64,000 nucleotides of DNA from SSC3 sp963769585 (GCA_963769585.1 CAVYMJ010000006.1:1612001-1676000), one strand, 5' to 3'. Positions 26,733-36,233 are shown, counted from the stretch's first letter. Made by a program: numbers and translations. The notes: a model not told the origin generated them from the sequence alone.

Positions 26733-27209
26733 GTGACCGCCACCGACGCCCTGGCAGGCCTGGCCATCCTGGTCGGCCTGGCTGGCATCGTCGTCCCGCT
26801 GCTGCCGGGCGGGTTCCTCATCCTCGCGGCAGTGCTGGCCTGGGCTGCGCTCGTCGGAGGATCGACCGCCTGGTCAGTCGCCGCGGTTGCAGGCGTTCTG
26901 GTAGCCCTGGGCACGGCGCTCAAGTACGCCGTGCCCGGCAAGCGCCTGAGGGCGGCCGGCGTGCCAGCCCGCTCCATCGCCGCAGGCGGGCTGCTGGGCA
27001 TCGTCGGTTTCTTCGTGATCCCCCTCGTGGGCCTCTTCGTCGGGTTCGTTGCCGGGGTCTACCTGGCCGAGCTTCGTCGCGTCGGAAGCGCCCAGGCGTG
27101 GCCCTCTACCTGGGCCGCAGTCCGGGCCTCGGGACTGTCGATCCTCATCGAGCTGGCCTTCGGGCTCCTGGCTGCGACCGCCTTCGTCGTGGGCGTGGTG
27201 CTGACCTGA
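26733..27209 (+). CDS. DUF456 family membrane protein
   Basis: A 158-residue protein made of glycine-rich hydrophobic helices. It shows the family's opening LAGIVVPLLPGGFLILAAVLAWA and, later, GIVGFFVIPLVGLFVGFVAGVYLAEL. The function of DUF456 (PF04306) is unknown. GTG at 26733 is taken as the start because the ATG at 26712 is inside the preceding terminator. Its TGA overlaps the ATG of the DMT transporter gene by one base. Confidence 0.85.
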   Translation: MTATDALAGLAILVGLAGIVVPLLPGGFLILAAVLAWAALVGGSTAWSVAAVAGVLVALGTALKYAVPGKRLRAAGVPARSIAAGGLLGIVGFFVIPLVGLFVGFVAGVYLAELRRVGSAQAWPSTWAAVRASGLSILIELAFGLLAATAFVVGVVLT

Positions 27210-28045
27210 TGGCGGTCCTGCTGGCCACTCTGGCAGCCCTCGCGTACGGGCTGGCCGACTTCGTCGGCGGCCTCGTCTCGCGGCGCGCCGAGGCGTGGTC
27301 GGTGGCCTTCCTGGCGCAGGCCGCCTCCGCAGGCTGCACGGTAGGAGTGGCCCTGTTCCGTGGCGGCGACCCGACCGCGGCACACTTCGCCTGGGCGTTG
27401 CTAGCGGGGGTGGGCGCCGGCGTCGGGACCGGCTACTTGTACCGGGGGTTGGCCAGCGGGCGGATGGGGGTCGTGGCGCCGGTCAGTGCGGTCGGCGCAG
27501 CCGTCGTACCCGTCGTGGTCGGAGGCTTCACCGGTGAGCGGCCCTCAGCACTGGTGTGGTTCGGCATCGCCGTCGCCCTCCCGGGCATCTGGCTCGTCTC
27601 CACCGAGCCGTCGTCGGCGGGCGCGAAGGGCCCCGTCGCGCAGGGACTGGTCGACGGAGTCGTGGCAGGACTCGGGTTCGGCGTGATGTTCGCCGCGCTC
27701 GGCCAGGTTCCTGAGGCCGCGGGCCTGTGGCCGCTGGCCTTCGCGCTAGCCGTCTCGGTCGCCGTCGTGGTTGCAGTGGCTCTCGGGCTGCGGGCCAGAT
27801 GGTTCCCTGCGAGCCGGTTCGCTCTCTGGGGCATGTTGGCTGGTCCCCTCGGCGCTGCCGCCGCGGTGCTCTTCCTCTTGGCCAGCCAGCGCGGCTTCCT
27901 GACGGTGGCTGGAGTCGTCACCTCGCTCTACCCTGCCGCGACCGTGCTGCTCGCGGCGACCGTCCTTCGGGAGCGGATCCACCTGGCCCAGGCGATCGGA
28001 CTAGGGCTGTGCGCCGCCGCCATCACGCTCGTGGCGGCCGGCTGA
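27209..28045 (+). CDS. DMT/EamA-type transporter
   Basis: A 278-residue membrane protein with about ten hydrophobic helices in two EamA halves. The first half carries GYLYRGLASGRMGVVAPVSAVGA, and the second ends with SLYPAATVLLAATVLRERIHLAQAIGL, a typical EamA signature. Members export or import small metabolites. The substrate is not predictable. It overlaps the stop of the DUF456 gene and is probably co-translated with it. Confidence 0.88.
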   Translation: MAVLLATLAALAYGLADFVGGLVSRRAEAWSVAFLAQAASAGCTVGVALFRGGDPTAAHFAWALLAGVGAGVGTGYLYRGLASGRMGVVAPVSAVGAAVVPVVVGGFTGERPSALVWFGIAVALPGIWLVSTEPSSAGAKGPVAQGLVDGVVAGLGFGVMFAALGQVPEAAGLWPLAFALAVSVAVVVAVALGLRARWFPASRFALWGMLAGPLGAAAAVLFLLASQRGFLTVAGVVTSLYPAATVLLAATVLRERIHLAQAIGLGLCAAAITLVAAG

Positions 28046-28069
28046 GCAGGATCGGACGCAGGGGGGCGG

Positions 28070-28600
28070 TCAGCCCTGGTCCACCCAGGCGCTGAAGTGG
28101 CGGCGGGAGCGCAGCCAGTCGGTCACGACGGTGCCGTTCGGTCGCTGCCCGGCGACCTTGACCGCGACCCGTACTGCGGACGGACTGCCCAGGCACCGGC
28201 GACCGAACCACATGTAGGTGCGGTCGGCCTCGTAGTCGAGGCGCAGCGAGTGGTTGCAACTCAGCGGCTCCCCGACCGGCTTCCAGCCTTGAGTACGGGA
28301 CAACTGGTAGTCCGAGCCCTTGAAGAGACCAGCGCCCAGGACGAACTCCGGGCCGGGCCTGCCCGGGTCTGTGTCGAGGTAGAGCGAGAGCCCGCCGCCC
28401 CGTCGAAAGCCCCGGACCAGGTTGTCGTGCTGCAGCATCACCCGCACCCGCTTCGCGTTGGTCACCTTGACGCGCCACAGGTCGACGCCGTGGTTGACGT
28501 CGCCGTGCGCGTCCCGGAACGAACGGACCTCGGCCATCGCCGGGGAGGGTGCCACCAGTGTGGCGACAATCGCTGCTGCTGCCAGGGTCCGAAACTTCAT
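28070..28600 (-). CDS. Secreted hypothetical protein
   Basis: A 176-residue protein with a clear Sec signal peptide (MKFRTLAAAAIVATLVAPSP, cleavage after AMA near residue 23). The mature part has a repeated beta-strand look (VRVMLQHDNLVRGF, GGLSLYLDTD, YEADRTYMWFG) and two cysteines (CNHS and RRCLG) that could form a disulfide. No family was recognised. AGGGG lies upstream of the ATG. It sits downstream of sigA on the opposite strand from the DMT gene. Confidence 0.75.
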   Translation of the reverse strand: MKFRTLAAAAIVATLVAPSPAMAEVRSFRDAHGDVNHGVDLWRVKVTNAKRVRVMLQHDNLVRGFRRGGGLSLYLDTDPGRPGPEFVLGAGLFKGSDYQLSRTQGWKPVGEPLSCNHSLRLDYEADRTYMWFGRRCLGSPSAVRVAVKVAGQRPNGTVVTDWLRSRRHFSAWVDQG

Positions 28601-28653
28601 GATTCCCCTTCGGGAGCGACGGTCGGTTACGTGGGTCAGCCGCGAGCAGCGGC

Positions 28654-30216
28654 TCAGTCGAGGTAGTCCCTCAGCACCTGAGAGCGGCTCGGGTGGCGCA
28701 GCTTGGACATGGTCTTGGACTCGATCTGCCGGATCCGCTCGCGGGTCACGCCGTACACCTTGCCGATCTCGTCCAGCGTCTTGGGCTGGCCGTCGGTGAG
28801 TCCGAAGCGCATGGAGACGACGCCCGCCTCGCGCTCGGAGAGCGTGTCGAGTACGGCGTGCAGCTGCTCCTGGAGCAGCGTGAACGAGACCGCGTCAGCC
28901 GGGACGATCGCCTCGGAGTCCTCGATCAGGTCACCGAACTCGCTGTCACCGTCCTCACCGAGCGGGGTGTGCAGGGAGATCGGCTCGCGGCCGTACTTCT
29001 GCACCTCGATGACCTTCTCCGGGGTCATGTCGAGCTCCTTGGCGAGCTCCTCCGGAGTGGGCTCACGTCCGAGGTCCTGCAGCATCTGCCGCTGGACGCG
29101 GGCGAGCTTGTTGATCACCTCGACCATGTGAACCGGGATGCGGATGGTCCGGGCCTGGTCGGCCATGGCCCGGGTGATCGCCTGACGGATCCACCAGGTG
29201 GCGTACGTCGAGAACTTGTAGCCCTTGGTGTAGTCGAACTTCTCCACCGCACGAATCAGACCGAGGTTGCCCTCCTGGATCAGGTCCAGGAACAGCATGC
29301 CGCGGCCGGTGTAGCGCTTGGCGAGGCTCACCACCAGGCGCAGGTTGGCCTCGAGCAGGTGGTTCTTGGCGCGCCGGCCGTCCTCAGAGATCCACTCGAG
29401 CTCCTCGTGCACCTTGGCGGAGACCTTCCCGCCCTTGGCGAGCTTCTCCTCCGAGAAGAGACCGGCCTCGATCCGCTTGGCGAGCTCGACCTCCATCTCG
29501 GCGTTGAGGAGGGGGACCTTGCCGATCTGCTTGAGGTAGTCCTTGACCGGGTCGGCGGTCGCGCCGGCCACCATGACCTGCTGAACGGGCTCGTCGGTCT
29601 CGTCGGCCGAGGAGATGACGAAGCCCTTCGACTCGTCCTCCTCCTCCTTGAGGGTGGGGTCCGCGACGAGATCCTTCTCGAACTCGGCGTCGGGGATGTC
29701 GGGCAGGACCCGCTTGCCGTCCGGCCCGATCACGATCTCGGGTTGGGCTCCGTTGACCTCGACGGTGACCTCGGCGCCAGCGGCCTGCGCCTTCTTGGCA
29801 GGGGCCTTCTTGGCTGCGGCCTTGGCTGGAGCCGCCTTCTTGGCGGGGGTCTTCTGGGCTGGAGCCGCCTTCTTGGCAGCCGGCTTGTCCGCGGCCTTGG
29901 CCGCAGGCGCGGCCTTCTTCGCGGGAGCGGCCTTCTTGGCCGTCGATGCCTTCACCGTCGCCCGAGTCGCGGCGGCAGCCACGACCTTCTTACGTGAGGA
30001 GGACTCTGCGGCCGACACAGCCACGGTGACACCTTCTTCCGACAGCAGTTTGAGGAGCGCCCGGAACTGCTGGGGCGTGATGCCGGCCGACTCGCTGGTA
30101 GCGCGCACAGCATCGGACGTGACCTGCCCGGACTTCTTGCCGAGGGTGACGAGGGAAACGACATCAGGATGGGCAAGAGCCTCAGCGGAGAGCTTGCGGG
30201 ACGTGCTCGAGGACAC
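28654..30216 (-). CDS. sigA: Primary RNA polymerase sigma factor SigA/RpoD
   Basis: A 520-residue group 1 sigma-70. Region 1.2 begins DPVKDYLKQIGKVPLLNAE. Regions 2.3-2.4 contain GYKFSTYATWWIRQAITRAM. Region 3 includes RQMLQDLGREPTPEELAKEL. Region 4.2 ends with VTRERIRQIESKTMSKLRHP. The N-terminus carries a long lysine/alanine/proline-rich stretch (about residues 80-150) made of KKAAP-type repeats, as in mycobacterial and other actinobacterial SigA. GTG at 30216 has AGAGG upstream; the ATG at 30264 gives a non-homologous extension. Confidence 0.95.
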   Translation of the reverse strand: MSSSTSRKLSAEALAHPDVVSLVTLGKKSGQVTSDAVRATSESAGITPQQFRALLKLLSEEGVTVAVSAAESSSRKKVVAAAATRATVKASTAKKAAPAKKAAPAAKAADKPAAKKAAPAQKTPAKKAAPAKAAAKKAPAKKAQAAGAEVTVEVNGAQPEIVIGPDGKRVLPDIPDAEFEKDLVADPTLKEEEDESKGFVISSADETDEPVQQVMVAGATADPVKDYLKQIGKVPLLNAEMEVELAKRIEAGLFSEEKLAKGGKVSAKVHEELEWISEDGRRAKNHLLEANLRLVVSLAKRYTGRGMLFLDLIQEGNLGLIRAVEKFDYTKGYKFSTYATWWIRQAITRAMADQARTIRIPVHMVEVINKLARVQRQMLQDLGREPTPEELAKELDMTPEKVIEVQKYGREPISLHTPLGEDGDSEFGDLIEDSEAIVPADAVSFTLLQEQLHAVLDTLSEREAGVVSMRFGLTDGQPKTLDEIGKVYGVTRERIRQIESKTMSKLRHPSRSQVLRDYLD

Positions 30217-30335
30217 GAATACCTCTCGTAGAACCGGGTGTCGGGCGCGGCAAAGCCCGTTCACGTCAAGAGCCGCGCCTCATATTGTGGCACGTCTGTG
30301 GTGGGAACCAAGCCAGACCCCAGCGTGTCGGACAG

Positions 30336-30902
30336 TCAGGCCCTCGCGGCGGCCTTCTTCTCCTTCTTGAAGGCGCGCACCTTCTCCAGGGATGCGGCGT
30401 CGACCACGTCCGCAACGGAGCGGTACGAGCCGGGCTCCGAGTAGTCGCCGGCGGCCTTCTCCCAGCCTGGGGGACGGACGCCGAGCTGCTTGGCGACCAG
30501 CGCGGTGAAGATCTGTGCCTTCTGCTTCCCGAAGCCGGGCAACGACTGCAGTCGGCCGAGCAGGTCGGCACCACTGGCCGCCTCGGTCCACAGTCGCTCC
30601 GCCTGCCCGTCGTACTCCTCCAGGACCGTCCGGGCCAGCGCCTGGATTCGCTGCGCCATGGAGCCCGGGTACCGGTGGACTGCAGGAGGGGTGGCACACA
30701 GGGCAGCGAACGCATCGGGGTCCGCCTCCGCGATGGTCCGCGGGTCGATCGAGCCGAACCTCTCCACGATCTTTCCCGGTCCGCGGAAGGCGTGCTCCAT
30801 CGGGTACTGCTGGTCGAGCAGCATGCCGACCAGGAGCGCGAACGCACTCTCGTTGAGCACCCTGTCGGCCGTCGGCTCCTGAGCGATCTGGATTCCAGCC
30901 AT
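30336..30902 (-). CDS. HhH-GPD-type DNA repair-like protein (TIGR03252 type)
   Basis: A 188-residue helix-hairpin-helix protein of the endonuclease III/GPD superfamily. The hairpin is LQSLPGFGKQKAQIFTALVA (about 113-132), and the N-terminal helices include FALLVGMLLDQQYPMEHAF. The catalytic lysine/aspartate pair of true glycosylases is not evident, nor is an Fe-S cluster motif. It is therefore a family member without an assigned lesion. The C-terminus ends in a lysine/alanine tail. It lies 119 bases upstream of the sigA start on the same strand. Confidence 0.82.
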   Translation of the reverse strand: MAGIQIAQEPTADRVLNESAFALLVGMLLDQQYPMEHAFRGPGKIVERFGSIDPRTIAEADPDAFAALCATPPAVHRYPGSMAQRIQALARTVLEEYDGQAERLWTEAASGADLLGRLQSLPGFGKQKAQIFTALVAKQLGVRPPGWEKAAGDYSEPGSYRSVADVVDAASLEKVRAFKKEKKAAARA

Positions 30903-30999
30903 GCGACAAGCATGCCCGATGCCCCGCTACCGCAGCGCGCTGCAGGTTCCTGTGGATGGCCGCATGCAGGGACCTGCGAGGGCGGGCAGCCTTGGGCCC

Positions 31000-31407
31000 G
31001 TGAACTCCCCCGACCTGCCGACGCGCCTGCGCACCGAGGTCGGACGCTTCCGTCAGGGTCAGCAGCGACGCAGGTTCGACCTCGCGCTCCACGTCGGTAC
31101 GCCGGACGGCGCGCGGTCCTCGGTGGAGATCCCCGCCAAAGAGCTGGGGTACCTCGACCGGCAGACCCGGACCGAGCTCTTCTCGGCGCTGGTGGAGATC
31201 GCCCCTGCCGGGACGGACTCTGCCTGGCTCACCCGCCCGGGAGGCGCCGACGCGATGGCCGCCGACGTCGCCTGGATGGTCGCAGCCGCAGCGGCCTTCG
31301 GGTCCGCGGGGGCGGAGCTCACCGGCTTCTTCGCCATCACCCGGTGGGGCTGGGTAGAAGTGCGCACCGGTGAGAGCCGGGTGTGGAGGCGGCTGCGGCT
31401 GCGCTAG
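31000..31407 (+). CDS. Hypothetical protein, about 135 residues
   Basis: The product begins VNSPDLPTRLRTEVGRFRQG and contains an alanine-rich segment (ADVAWMVAAAAAFGSAGAE) before a basic C-terminus (SRVWRRLRLR). No family was recognised. GTG at 31000 is one of several possible starts; ATG at 30964 and earlier sites are in frame. It diverges from the HhH-GPD gene and converges with the GCS2-type gene, overlapping it by four bases. Confidence 0.5.
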   Translation: MNSPDLPTRLRTEVGRFRQGQQRRRFDLALHVGTPDGARSSVEIPAKELGYLDRQTRTELFSALVEIAPAGTDSAWLTRPGGADAMAADVAWMVAAAAAFGSAGAELTGFFAITRWGWVEVRTGESRVWRRLRLR

Positions 31408-32864
31408 GTCCAGGTGTGGACCGGCTCGTTGGAGTGCATCCGCTCGCGATACTCCTTGAGCACCGTGGCGAGCGCCGGGAAGCGGTCCCCGCCCACGGCG
31501 TTGACCCGATCCACGAACCAGCTCGCTCCGGTAGTGCCCTGCAGGCAGCGCCCCTCGATGATGCCGAGCAGGCGCGCTGAGTCCTCGGCTGGGACACCCC
31601 AGCTCTCGAGCCCCTGGGCGGCCAGCGGCAGCAACCGTCGTACGACGAGCTCGCCGACCGGGACCTGCCCGACGCCCGGCCAGTACACCTGCGCGTCCAG
31701 GCCGTTTCGTGCACAGACGTGGAAGTTCTCCTCGGCCGCGCTGAACGACAGCTGCGACCACAGCGGCCGGTCCTGGTCGGCCAGCGCGCGGACCAGACCG
31801 AAGTAGAAGGCGGCGTTGGCCATCGTGTCGACCACGGTCGGGCCGGCGGGGAGGACCCGGTTCTCGACACGGACGTGCGGCACGCCCCCGACCACGTCGT
31901 ACACCGGCCGGTTCCACCGGTAGACCGTGCCGTTGTGCAGCCGCAGCTCAGCAAGCTTGGGGGTGCCGCCCAGGTCGAGGACCGCGGCGGGGTCCTCGTC
32001 GTCCAAGATGGGAAGCAGCGCCGGGAAGTAGCGGACGTTCTCCTCGAACAGGTCGAAGATCGAGGTCACCCACCGCTCGCCGAACCACACCCGTGGCCGA
32101 ACCCCTTGGGCCTTGAGCTCCTCGGCCCTGGTGTCGGTGGCCTGCTCGAACAACGCGATGCGCGTCTCACGCCACAGCTCCTTGCCGAGCAGGTACGGCG
32201 AGTTGGCCGCAAGGGCCAGCTGGACCCCTGAGACGGCCTGCGAGGCGTTCCAGTACGCCGCGAAGTCCTCCGGGCTCACCTGCACATGCAGCTGGGTGCT
32301 GGTGCAGGCAGCCTCCGGTGCGATGGAGTCGGCGGTGACGCGCAGCCGTTCGGCGCCCCTGATGTCCAGCACGATGTCCTCACCTCGGGCAGCCAGGATC
32401 TGGTCACTGAGGAGCTGGTAGCGCGGGTTGGGGCTGAGGTTCTCTCGCCGGAGATGCTCCTGCGTGAGGGTTGGCAGGATTCCGATCATCACCATGTGGG
32501 CGCCGACCTCGGCTGCCTTGGCCTCGGCCGCGTTGAGGCTCGCTCTGACCCCCTCCTCGAAGGCAGAGACCCCGCCCTCCCGGAGCAGTCGCGGAGGGAC
32601 GTTGATCTCGACGTTGAACTGGCCGAGCTCGGTCTGGAAGTCCGGGTTCGCGATCGCCTCGAGCACCTCGATGTTGCGCAGAGCCGGGCCCTCGTCCTCA
32701 CCGACCAGGTTCAGTTCGATCTCGAGCCCGGTCATCGGGAACTCTGCGTCGAAGCGCGCCTCGTGCAGCATCCGCTCCAGAACGTCGAGGCAGGCGCGCA
32801 CCTTCTCCCGGTAGCGCGTGCGGTCCTCGCGGGTGAACTCCTGTTGCGCTACCTCCTCGCCCAT
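31404..32864 (-). CDS. Glutamate-cysteine ligase family protein (GCS2)
   Basis: A 486-residue ATP-dependent carboxylate-amine ligase of the GCS2 family. Active-site features are GLEIELNLVG (glutamate ligands, about 46-55), FQTELGQFNVEINVPPR (about 76-92) and, later, STQLHVQVSPEDF. Family members join glutamate to cysteine, as in mycothiol-related or ergothioneine synthesis, or to other amines. At this length and without egt neighbours the exact product is open. ATG at 32864 is preferred; a GTG two codons earlier is possible. Confidence 0.8.
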   Translation of the reverse strand: MGEEVAQQEFTREDRTRYREKVRACLDVLERMLHEARFDAEFPMTGLEIELNLVGEDEGPALRNIEVLEAIANPDFQTELGQFNVEINVPPRLLREGGVSAFEEGVRASLNAAEAKAAEVGAHMVMIGILPTLTQEHLRRENLSPNPRYQLLSDQILAARGEDIVLDIRGAERLRVTADSIAPEAACTSTQLHVQVSPEDFAAYWNASQAVSGVQLALAANSPYLLGKELWRETRIALFEQATDTRAEELKAQGVRPRVWFGERWVTSIFDLFEENVRYFPALLPILDDEDPAAVLDLGGTPKLAELRLHNGTVYRWNRPVYDVVGGVPHVRVENRVLPAGPTVVDTMANAAFYFGLVRALADQDRPLWSQLSFSAAEENFHVCARNGLDAQVYWPGVGQVPVGELVVRRLLPLAAQGLESWGVPAEDSARLLGIIEGRCLQGTTGASWFVDRVNAVGGDRFPALATVLKEYRERMHSNEPVHTWT

Positions 32865-32948
32865 CTGCACAGCCTACGGACATCGACGTGTCGTGCGTCG
32901 CATGCGTTCTACGACCCACCGAAGCGTGCCGCAGCCGGGTGACCGGGC

Positions 32949-33959
32949 TCAGCCCGCGAAGAGGGTCAGCGACTCGGGGTCGATCGGCTTCCAACGGCTC
33001 GGTGGCATGGCAGCCTGCAGGGCTGCCGCGATCAGGGCCGCCATGGAGTAGCCGGGGTCGGAGGCGCGGCAACGGTCCAGGGCACACCAGGCGAGGGCAC
33101 CCTCGCCCGCCATCCACGCTGCGAAAGCCAGCAGGGCCGCCGGAGGCGCGGCGAACTCCAGGGGAGCCCGCCGCACCAGGTCGGCCCAGAAGGCCACCTG
33201 CTGTCGAGCCCCCCGGCGCTCGATCTCGGCCCAGAGGACGTCGCGGATCTCGGCCGACACCAGCGCAGCCAGCAGGCGGGCGGCTTCAGTGTCGTCGAGG
33301 ACCGTGCTACCGCGGATCGCGCTGCGCAGTCGGTCGCGCGCCCACAGCCCCTCCGCGACCAGGGTCGAGCGAAGCAGACCCGGCAGCGGCGGGCCCAACG
33401 GATGTCGACCCGACCCCACCAACCTGAGCGCGGCCGCGTCGCAGAGCTCACCGAGGACCTCGACGGCCTGCTGGTCGGCACAGGCCAGGGAGTCGCTCAG
33501 CTGCTGGCGGGTCTGGTAGGTGACTCGGCCGTCGAACACCGACTGTGCGGCCAGCGGGTGCCCCTGCACGTCGTACGTCGAAGCGGCACGCTCCGGATGG
33601 TCGAGGTCCACGTAGCAGCCGTCGTCTGCCCGCAGCGCCACCGGTGTATCCACGCCGATCTGGCGCAGTCCCCGGCGCAGCTCGACCAGCGCATCGAGAG
33701 CCAGCTCCGCATCTGCGGTGTACAGCACCACGATGGCCTGGCGCGCACCGTTGCGAACAGCCGCTTCGACCAGGGGCTCGACGACAAGGTAAAGATCGTC
33801 GGGGTCGTCAGGGAGGTCGATCCGGGCATGGAACGGCTCCCCCTGGTCGCCGGCGGTCAGTAGGACCAGTGAGTCCTCGGGAAGGAAGCCGAGCACGTAG
33901 GGCACCAGAGCCAGGATGTCCTCAGGGCTGCGGACGGTCAGCATCTTGGGTTCGGTCAT
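32949..33959 (-). CDS. DUF4192 domain-containing protein
   Basis: A 336-residue actinobacterial protein. The N-terminus is diagnostic: TVRSPEDILALVPYVLGFLP, then EDSLVLLTAGDQG. The C-terminal half is alanine/leucine-rich and includes LLAFAAWMAGEGALAWCALDRC and YSMAALIAAALQAAMPPSRW, typical of the family. It is predicted cytoplasmic with no known function. The start is ATG at 33959. It diverges from dinB across about 120 bases. Confidence 0.88.
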   Translation of the reverse strand: MTEPKMLTVRSPEDILALVPYVLGFLPEDSLVLLTAGDQGEPFHARIDLPDDPDDLYLVVEPLVEAAVRNGARQAIVVLYTADAELALDALVELRRGLRQIGVDTPVALRADDGCYVDLDHPERAASTYDVQGHPLAAQSVFDGRVTYQTRQQLSDSLACADQQAVEVLGELCDAAALRLVGSGRHPLGPPLPGLLRSTLVAEGLWARDRLRSAIRGSTVLDDTEAARLLAALVSAEIRDVLWAEIERRGARQQVAFWADLVRRAPLEFAAPPAALLAFAAWMAGEGALAWCALDRCRASDPGYSMAALIAAALQAAMPPSRWKPIDPESLTLFAG

Positions 33960-34081
33960 GAGCCCAACCCTGGGACGCAAGGCAGCCAACCCACTGGCGC
34001 GTGGCCGTCCACTGGGGACCGGCGGCCCTGTGCGCGGGCAGCGGCCCGAGGTGGCCCGAGGTGGCCGGGCATGATGGGACC

Positions 34082-35404
34082 GTGCGAGCCGAGTCGACCG
34101 TCCTCCACGTCGACCTTGACGCGTTCTTCGCGGCCGTCGAACAGCGGGACAAGCCCTCACTGCGCGGCAAGCCGGTCGTCGTCGGTGGCGTCGGGGGTCG
34201 AGGAGTGGTCGCCACCGCGTCGTACGAGGCCAGGGCGTACGGCGTGCGCTCGGCCATGTCGATGAGCGAGGCGCGGGCGCGCTGCCCGCACGCGGCGTTC
34301 CTGGTGGGCCGGTTCCACGCCTACCGCGACACGAGCCACGCGGTGATGAGCCTGCTTCGCGAGCTCTCACCCCTGGTCGAGCCGCTCTCCCTGGACGAGG
34401 CGTTCGTCGACCTGGTGGCGTCCCAGGAGCAGGACCTGAGCGTGGCGGGGGTGACCGCCATCGCGGCGCGGCTCAAGGCCGACGTACACGAGGTGACTGG
34501 AGGTCTGACCGGTTCGGTGGGGGTTGCCAGCTCCAAGCTGCTGGCCAAGATCGCCAGCGACCTGCAGAAGCCGGACGGCCTCGTGGTGGTGCCACCGGGC
34601 ACCGAGCGCGACCTGATCGCGCCGCTGCCGGCGACTGTGATCCCCGGCATCGGCCCCGCTACGGCGGAGCGGCTCCGGCGGGTCGGCGTCACCTTGGTGG
34701 GAGACCTCGTCGAAGTGTCCCAGGACGAGCTGGTGCGGCTGGTCGGGCAGGCGCACGGTACGTCGCTGTACCGGCTGTGCCGCGCCGACGACGACCGCCC
34801 GGTGGTCGCCGAGCGCGAGGCCAAGTCGATCAGCATCGAGGACACCTATGAGGTCGACCTGGTGGACCGGCGACTCCTCGAAGGGCTCATCGACCGTCAG
34901 GCGGGAAAGGTGGCCGAACGCCTGCGCAAGGCGCGGCTGTCGGGTCGGACGGTGACCGTCAAGGTGCGTCTGCACGACTTCACCACCCACACCAGGTCCT
35001 CGACCCTGCGGGCCCCGACCGACAACCCCGGCACGGTGATCCGGCTCGCTCGCAGCCTCCTCGCCGATCTGGACACCTCCGGTGGGGTGCGGCTGCTGGG
35101 GGTGGGCGTCTCGGGGCTGGCGGACTGGATCCAGGAGGACCTCTTCGGCGACGAGCCCGACGAGCCCGAACCGGTCCCCGAGCACGACCTGGTCGACCGG
35201 ATGAGCCGCGGGCGCACCTGGGCTCCCGGTATGGACGTCGAGCACTCGACGCTGGGCCGCGGCTGGGTGTGGGGCTCGGGGCTGGGCCGGGTGACAGTCA
35301 GGTTCGAGACAGCCGAGACGGGCCCTGGTCCGGTCCGCACCCTGGCGGCCGACGACCCCGACCTGGCGCCCTGGCGGCCCCCGGTCAGCGCAGACGAAAC
35401 CTGA
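34082..35404 (+). CDS. dinB: DNA polymerase IV (DinB) with C-terminal extension
   Basis: A 440-residue Y-family translesion polymerase. The palm motifs are HVDLDAFFAAVEQ near the N-terminus and SLDEAFVDL with the catalytic SxDE. The thumb has GIGPATAERLRRVGV, and the little-finger domain covers about 240-355. After the usual end there is an acidic linker (DEPDEPEPVPEHD), then a segment with WAPGMDVEHSTLGRGWVWGSG and VTVRFET, which looks like the small tudor/SH3-like tail of PcrA/UvrD helicases. No clear beta-clamp-binding pentapeptide other than EDLFG was seen. GTG at 34082 gives the normal DinB start. Confidence 0.9.
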   Translation: MRAESTVLHVDLDAFFAAVEQRDKPSLRGKPVVVGGVGGRGVVATASYEARAYGVRSAMSMSEARARCPHAAFLVGRFHAYRDTSHAVMSLLRELSPLVEPLSLDEAFVDLVASQEQDLSVAGVTAIAARLKADVHEVTGGLTGSVGVASSKLLAKIASDLQKPDGLVVVPPGTERDLIAPLPATVIPGIGPATAERLRRVGVTLVGDLVEVSQDELVRLVGQAHGTSLYRLCRADDDRPVVAEREAKSISIEDTYEVDLVDRRLLEGLIDRQAGKVAERLRKARLSGRTVTVKVRLHDFTTHTRSSTLRAPTDNPGTVIRLARSLLADLDTSGGVRLLGVGVSGLADWIQEDLFGDEPDEPEPVPEHDLVDRMSRGRTWAPGMDVEHSTLGRGWVWGSGLGRVTVRFETAETGPGPVRTLAADDPDLAPWRPPVSADET

Positions 35405-36233
35405 CGCGCGCGCCAGGAAGCAGCTGCGCGCACCGGTGCAGGTCCTGGGGGAGGACGACGCCGGCTACCGGGTAGCCGCCCGTGGTCGGGTGGTCGTTGA
35501 GGAAGACCAGGGGCTGCCCGTCGGCCGGAACCTGGATCGCGCCCAGCACGATGCCCTCGCTGGCCAGCTCGCCGTCGCGCGTGCGAACCAGCGCGGGACC
35601 CTCCAGCCGGAGCCCGATCCGGTTCGACTGGGCCAGCACCACGTACTCCCCCGTCAAAGCCGAGGTGAACCAGTCCGCGCGTGGGCCTGGCTCATAGCGC
35701 AGTACGGCGGGCTCGTGCTCGGGCTGCGGAAGGGCCGCCGCACCCTCGGGCTCCCGCTCAGCAGGCCCGACAGGCAGCCAGCTGCCGGCCTGTAGCGGCG
35801 GCGGCCCGACGTACGCGAGGGTGTCGGTGCTGCGCGACCCGAGCACCTCAGGTACGTCGATCCCGCCGGCCACCGCGACGTAGGAGCGCACGCCACCGAC
35901 GGCCGGCCCGACGACGACCCGTGCACCCGCGGTCAAGGACAGTGCCTCACCCCAGGCCGCCGCGCGACCGTCCACGCGGACCTCGCAGCCCGCTCCGGTC
36001 ACCGCCAGCGTCATCGCGGACTCCACGACGAAGGTGACCCCACCGATCGTCGTCTCCAGGACGGCCGCCGACGCTCCGTTGCCCACCAGCCGGTTCGCCA
36101 GGTCCGCGGCCGGCGCATCGAGCGCTCCGGCGCGCGGGACGCCGAGGTGGGCGTAGCCGAACCGGCCGCGGTCCTGCACGGTGGTCAGCGGCCCGGCGTC
36201 GACGATCGCGAGGCCCCTGCGGTCCGGGCTCAT
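35385..36233 (-). CDS. pxpC: 5-oxoprolinase subunit C (PxpC)
   Basis: A 282-residue protein of the biotin-dependent carboxyltransferase-like (KipA/AHS2) family. The signature TVQDRGRFGYAHLGVPRAGALD lies near the N-terminus, and SNRIGLRLEGP and FLNDHPTTGGYPVAGV lie later. With PxpA and PxpB it opens 5-oxoproline (pyroglutamate) to glutamate using ATP. ATG at 36233 overlaps the pxpB stop. Its last 20 bases overlap the 3' end of dinB on the other strand. Confidence 0.92.
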   Translation of the reverse strand: MSPDRRGLAIVDAGPLTTVQDRGRFGYAHLGVPRAGALDAPAADLANRLVGNGASAAVLETTIGGVTFVVESAMTLAVTGAGCEVRVDGRAAAWGEALSLTAGARVVVGPAVGGVRSYVAVAGGIDVPEVLGSRSTDTLAYVGPPPLQAGSWLPVGPAEREPEGAAALPQPEHEPAVLRYEPGPRADWFTSALTGEYVVLAQSNRIGLRLEGPALVRTRDGELASEGIVLGAIQVPADGQPLVFLNDHPTTGGYPVAGVVLPQDLHRCAQLLPGARVRFRLR

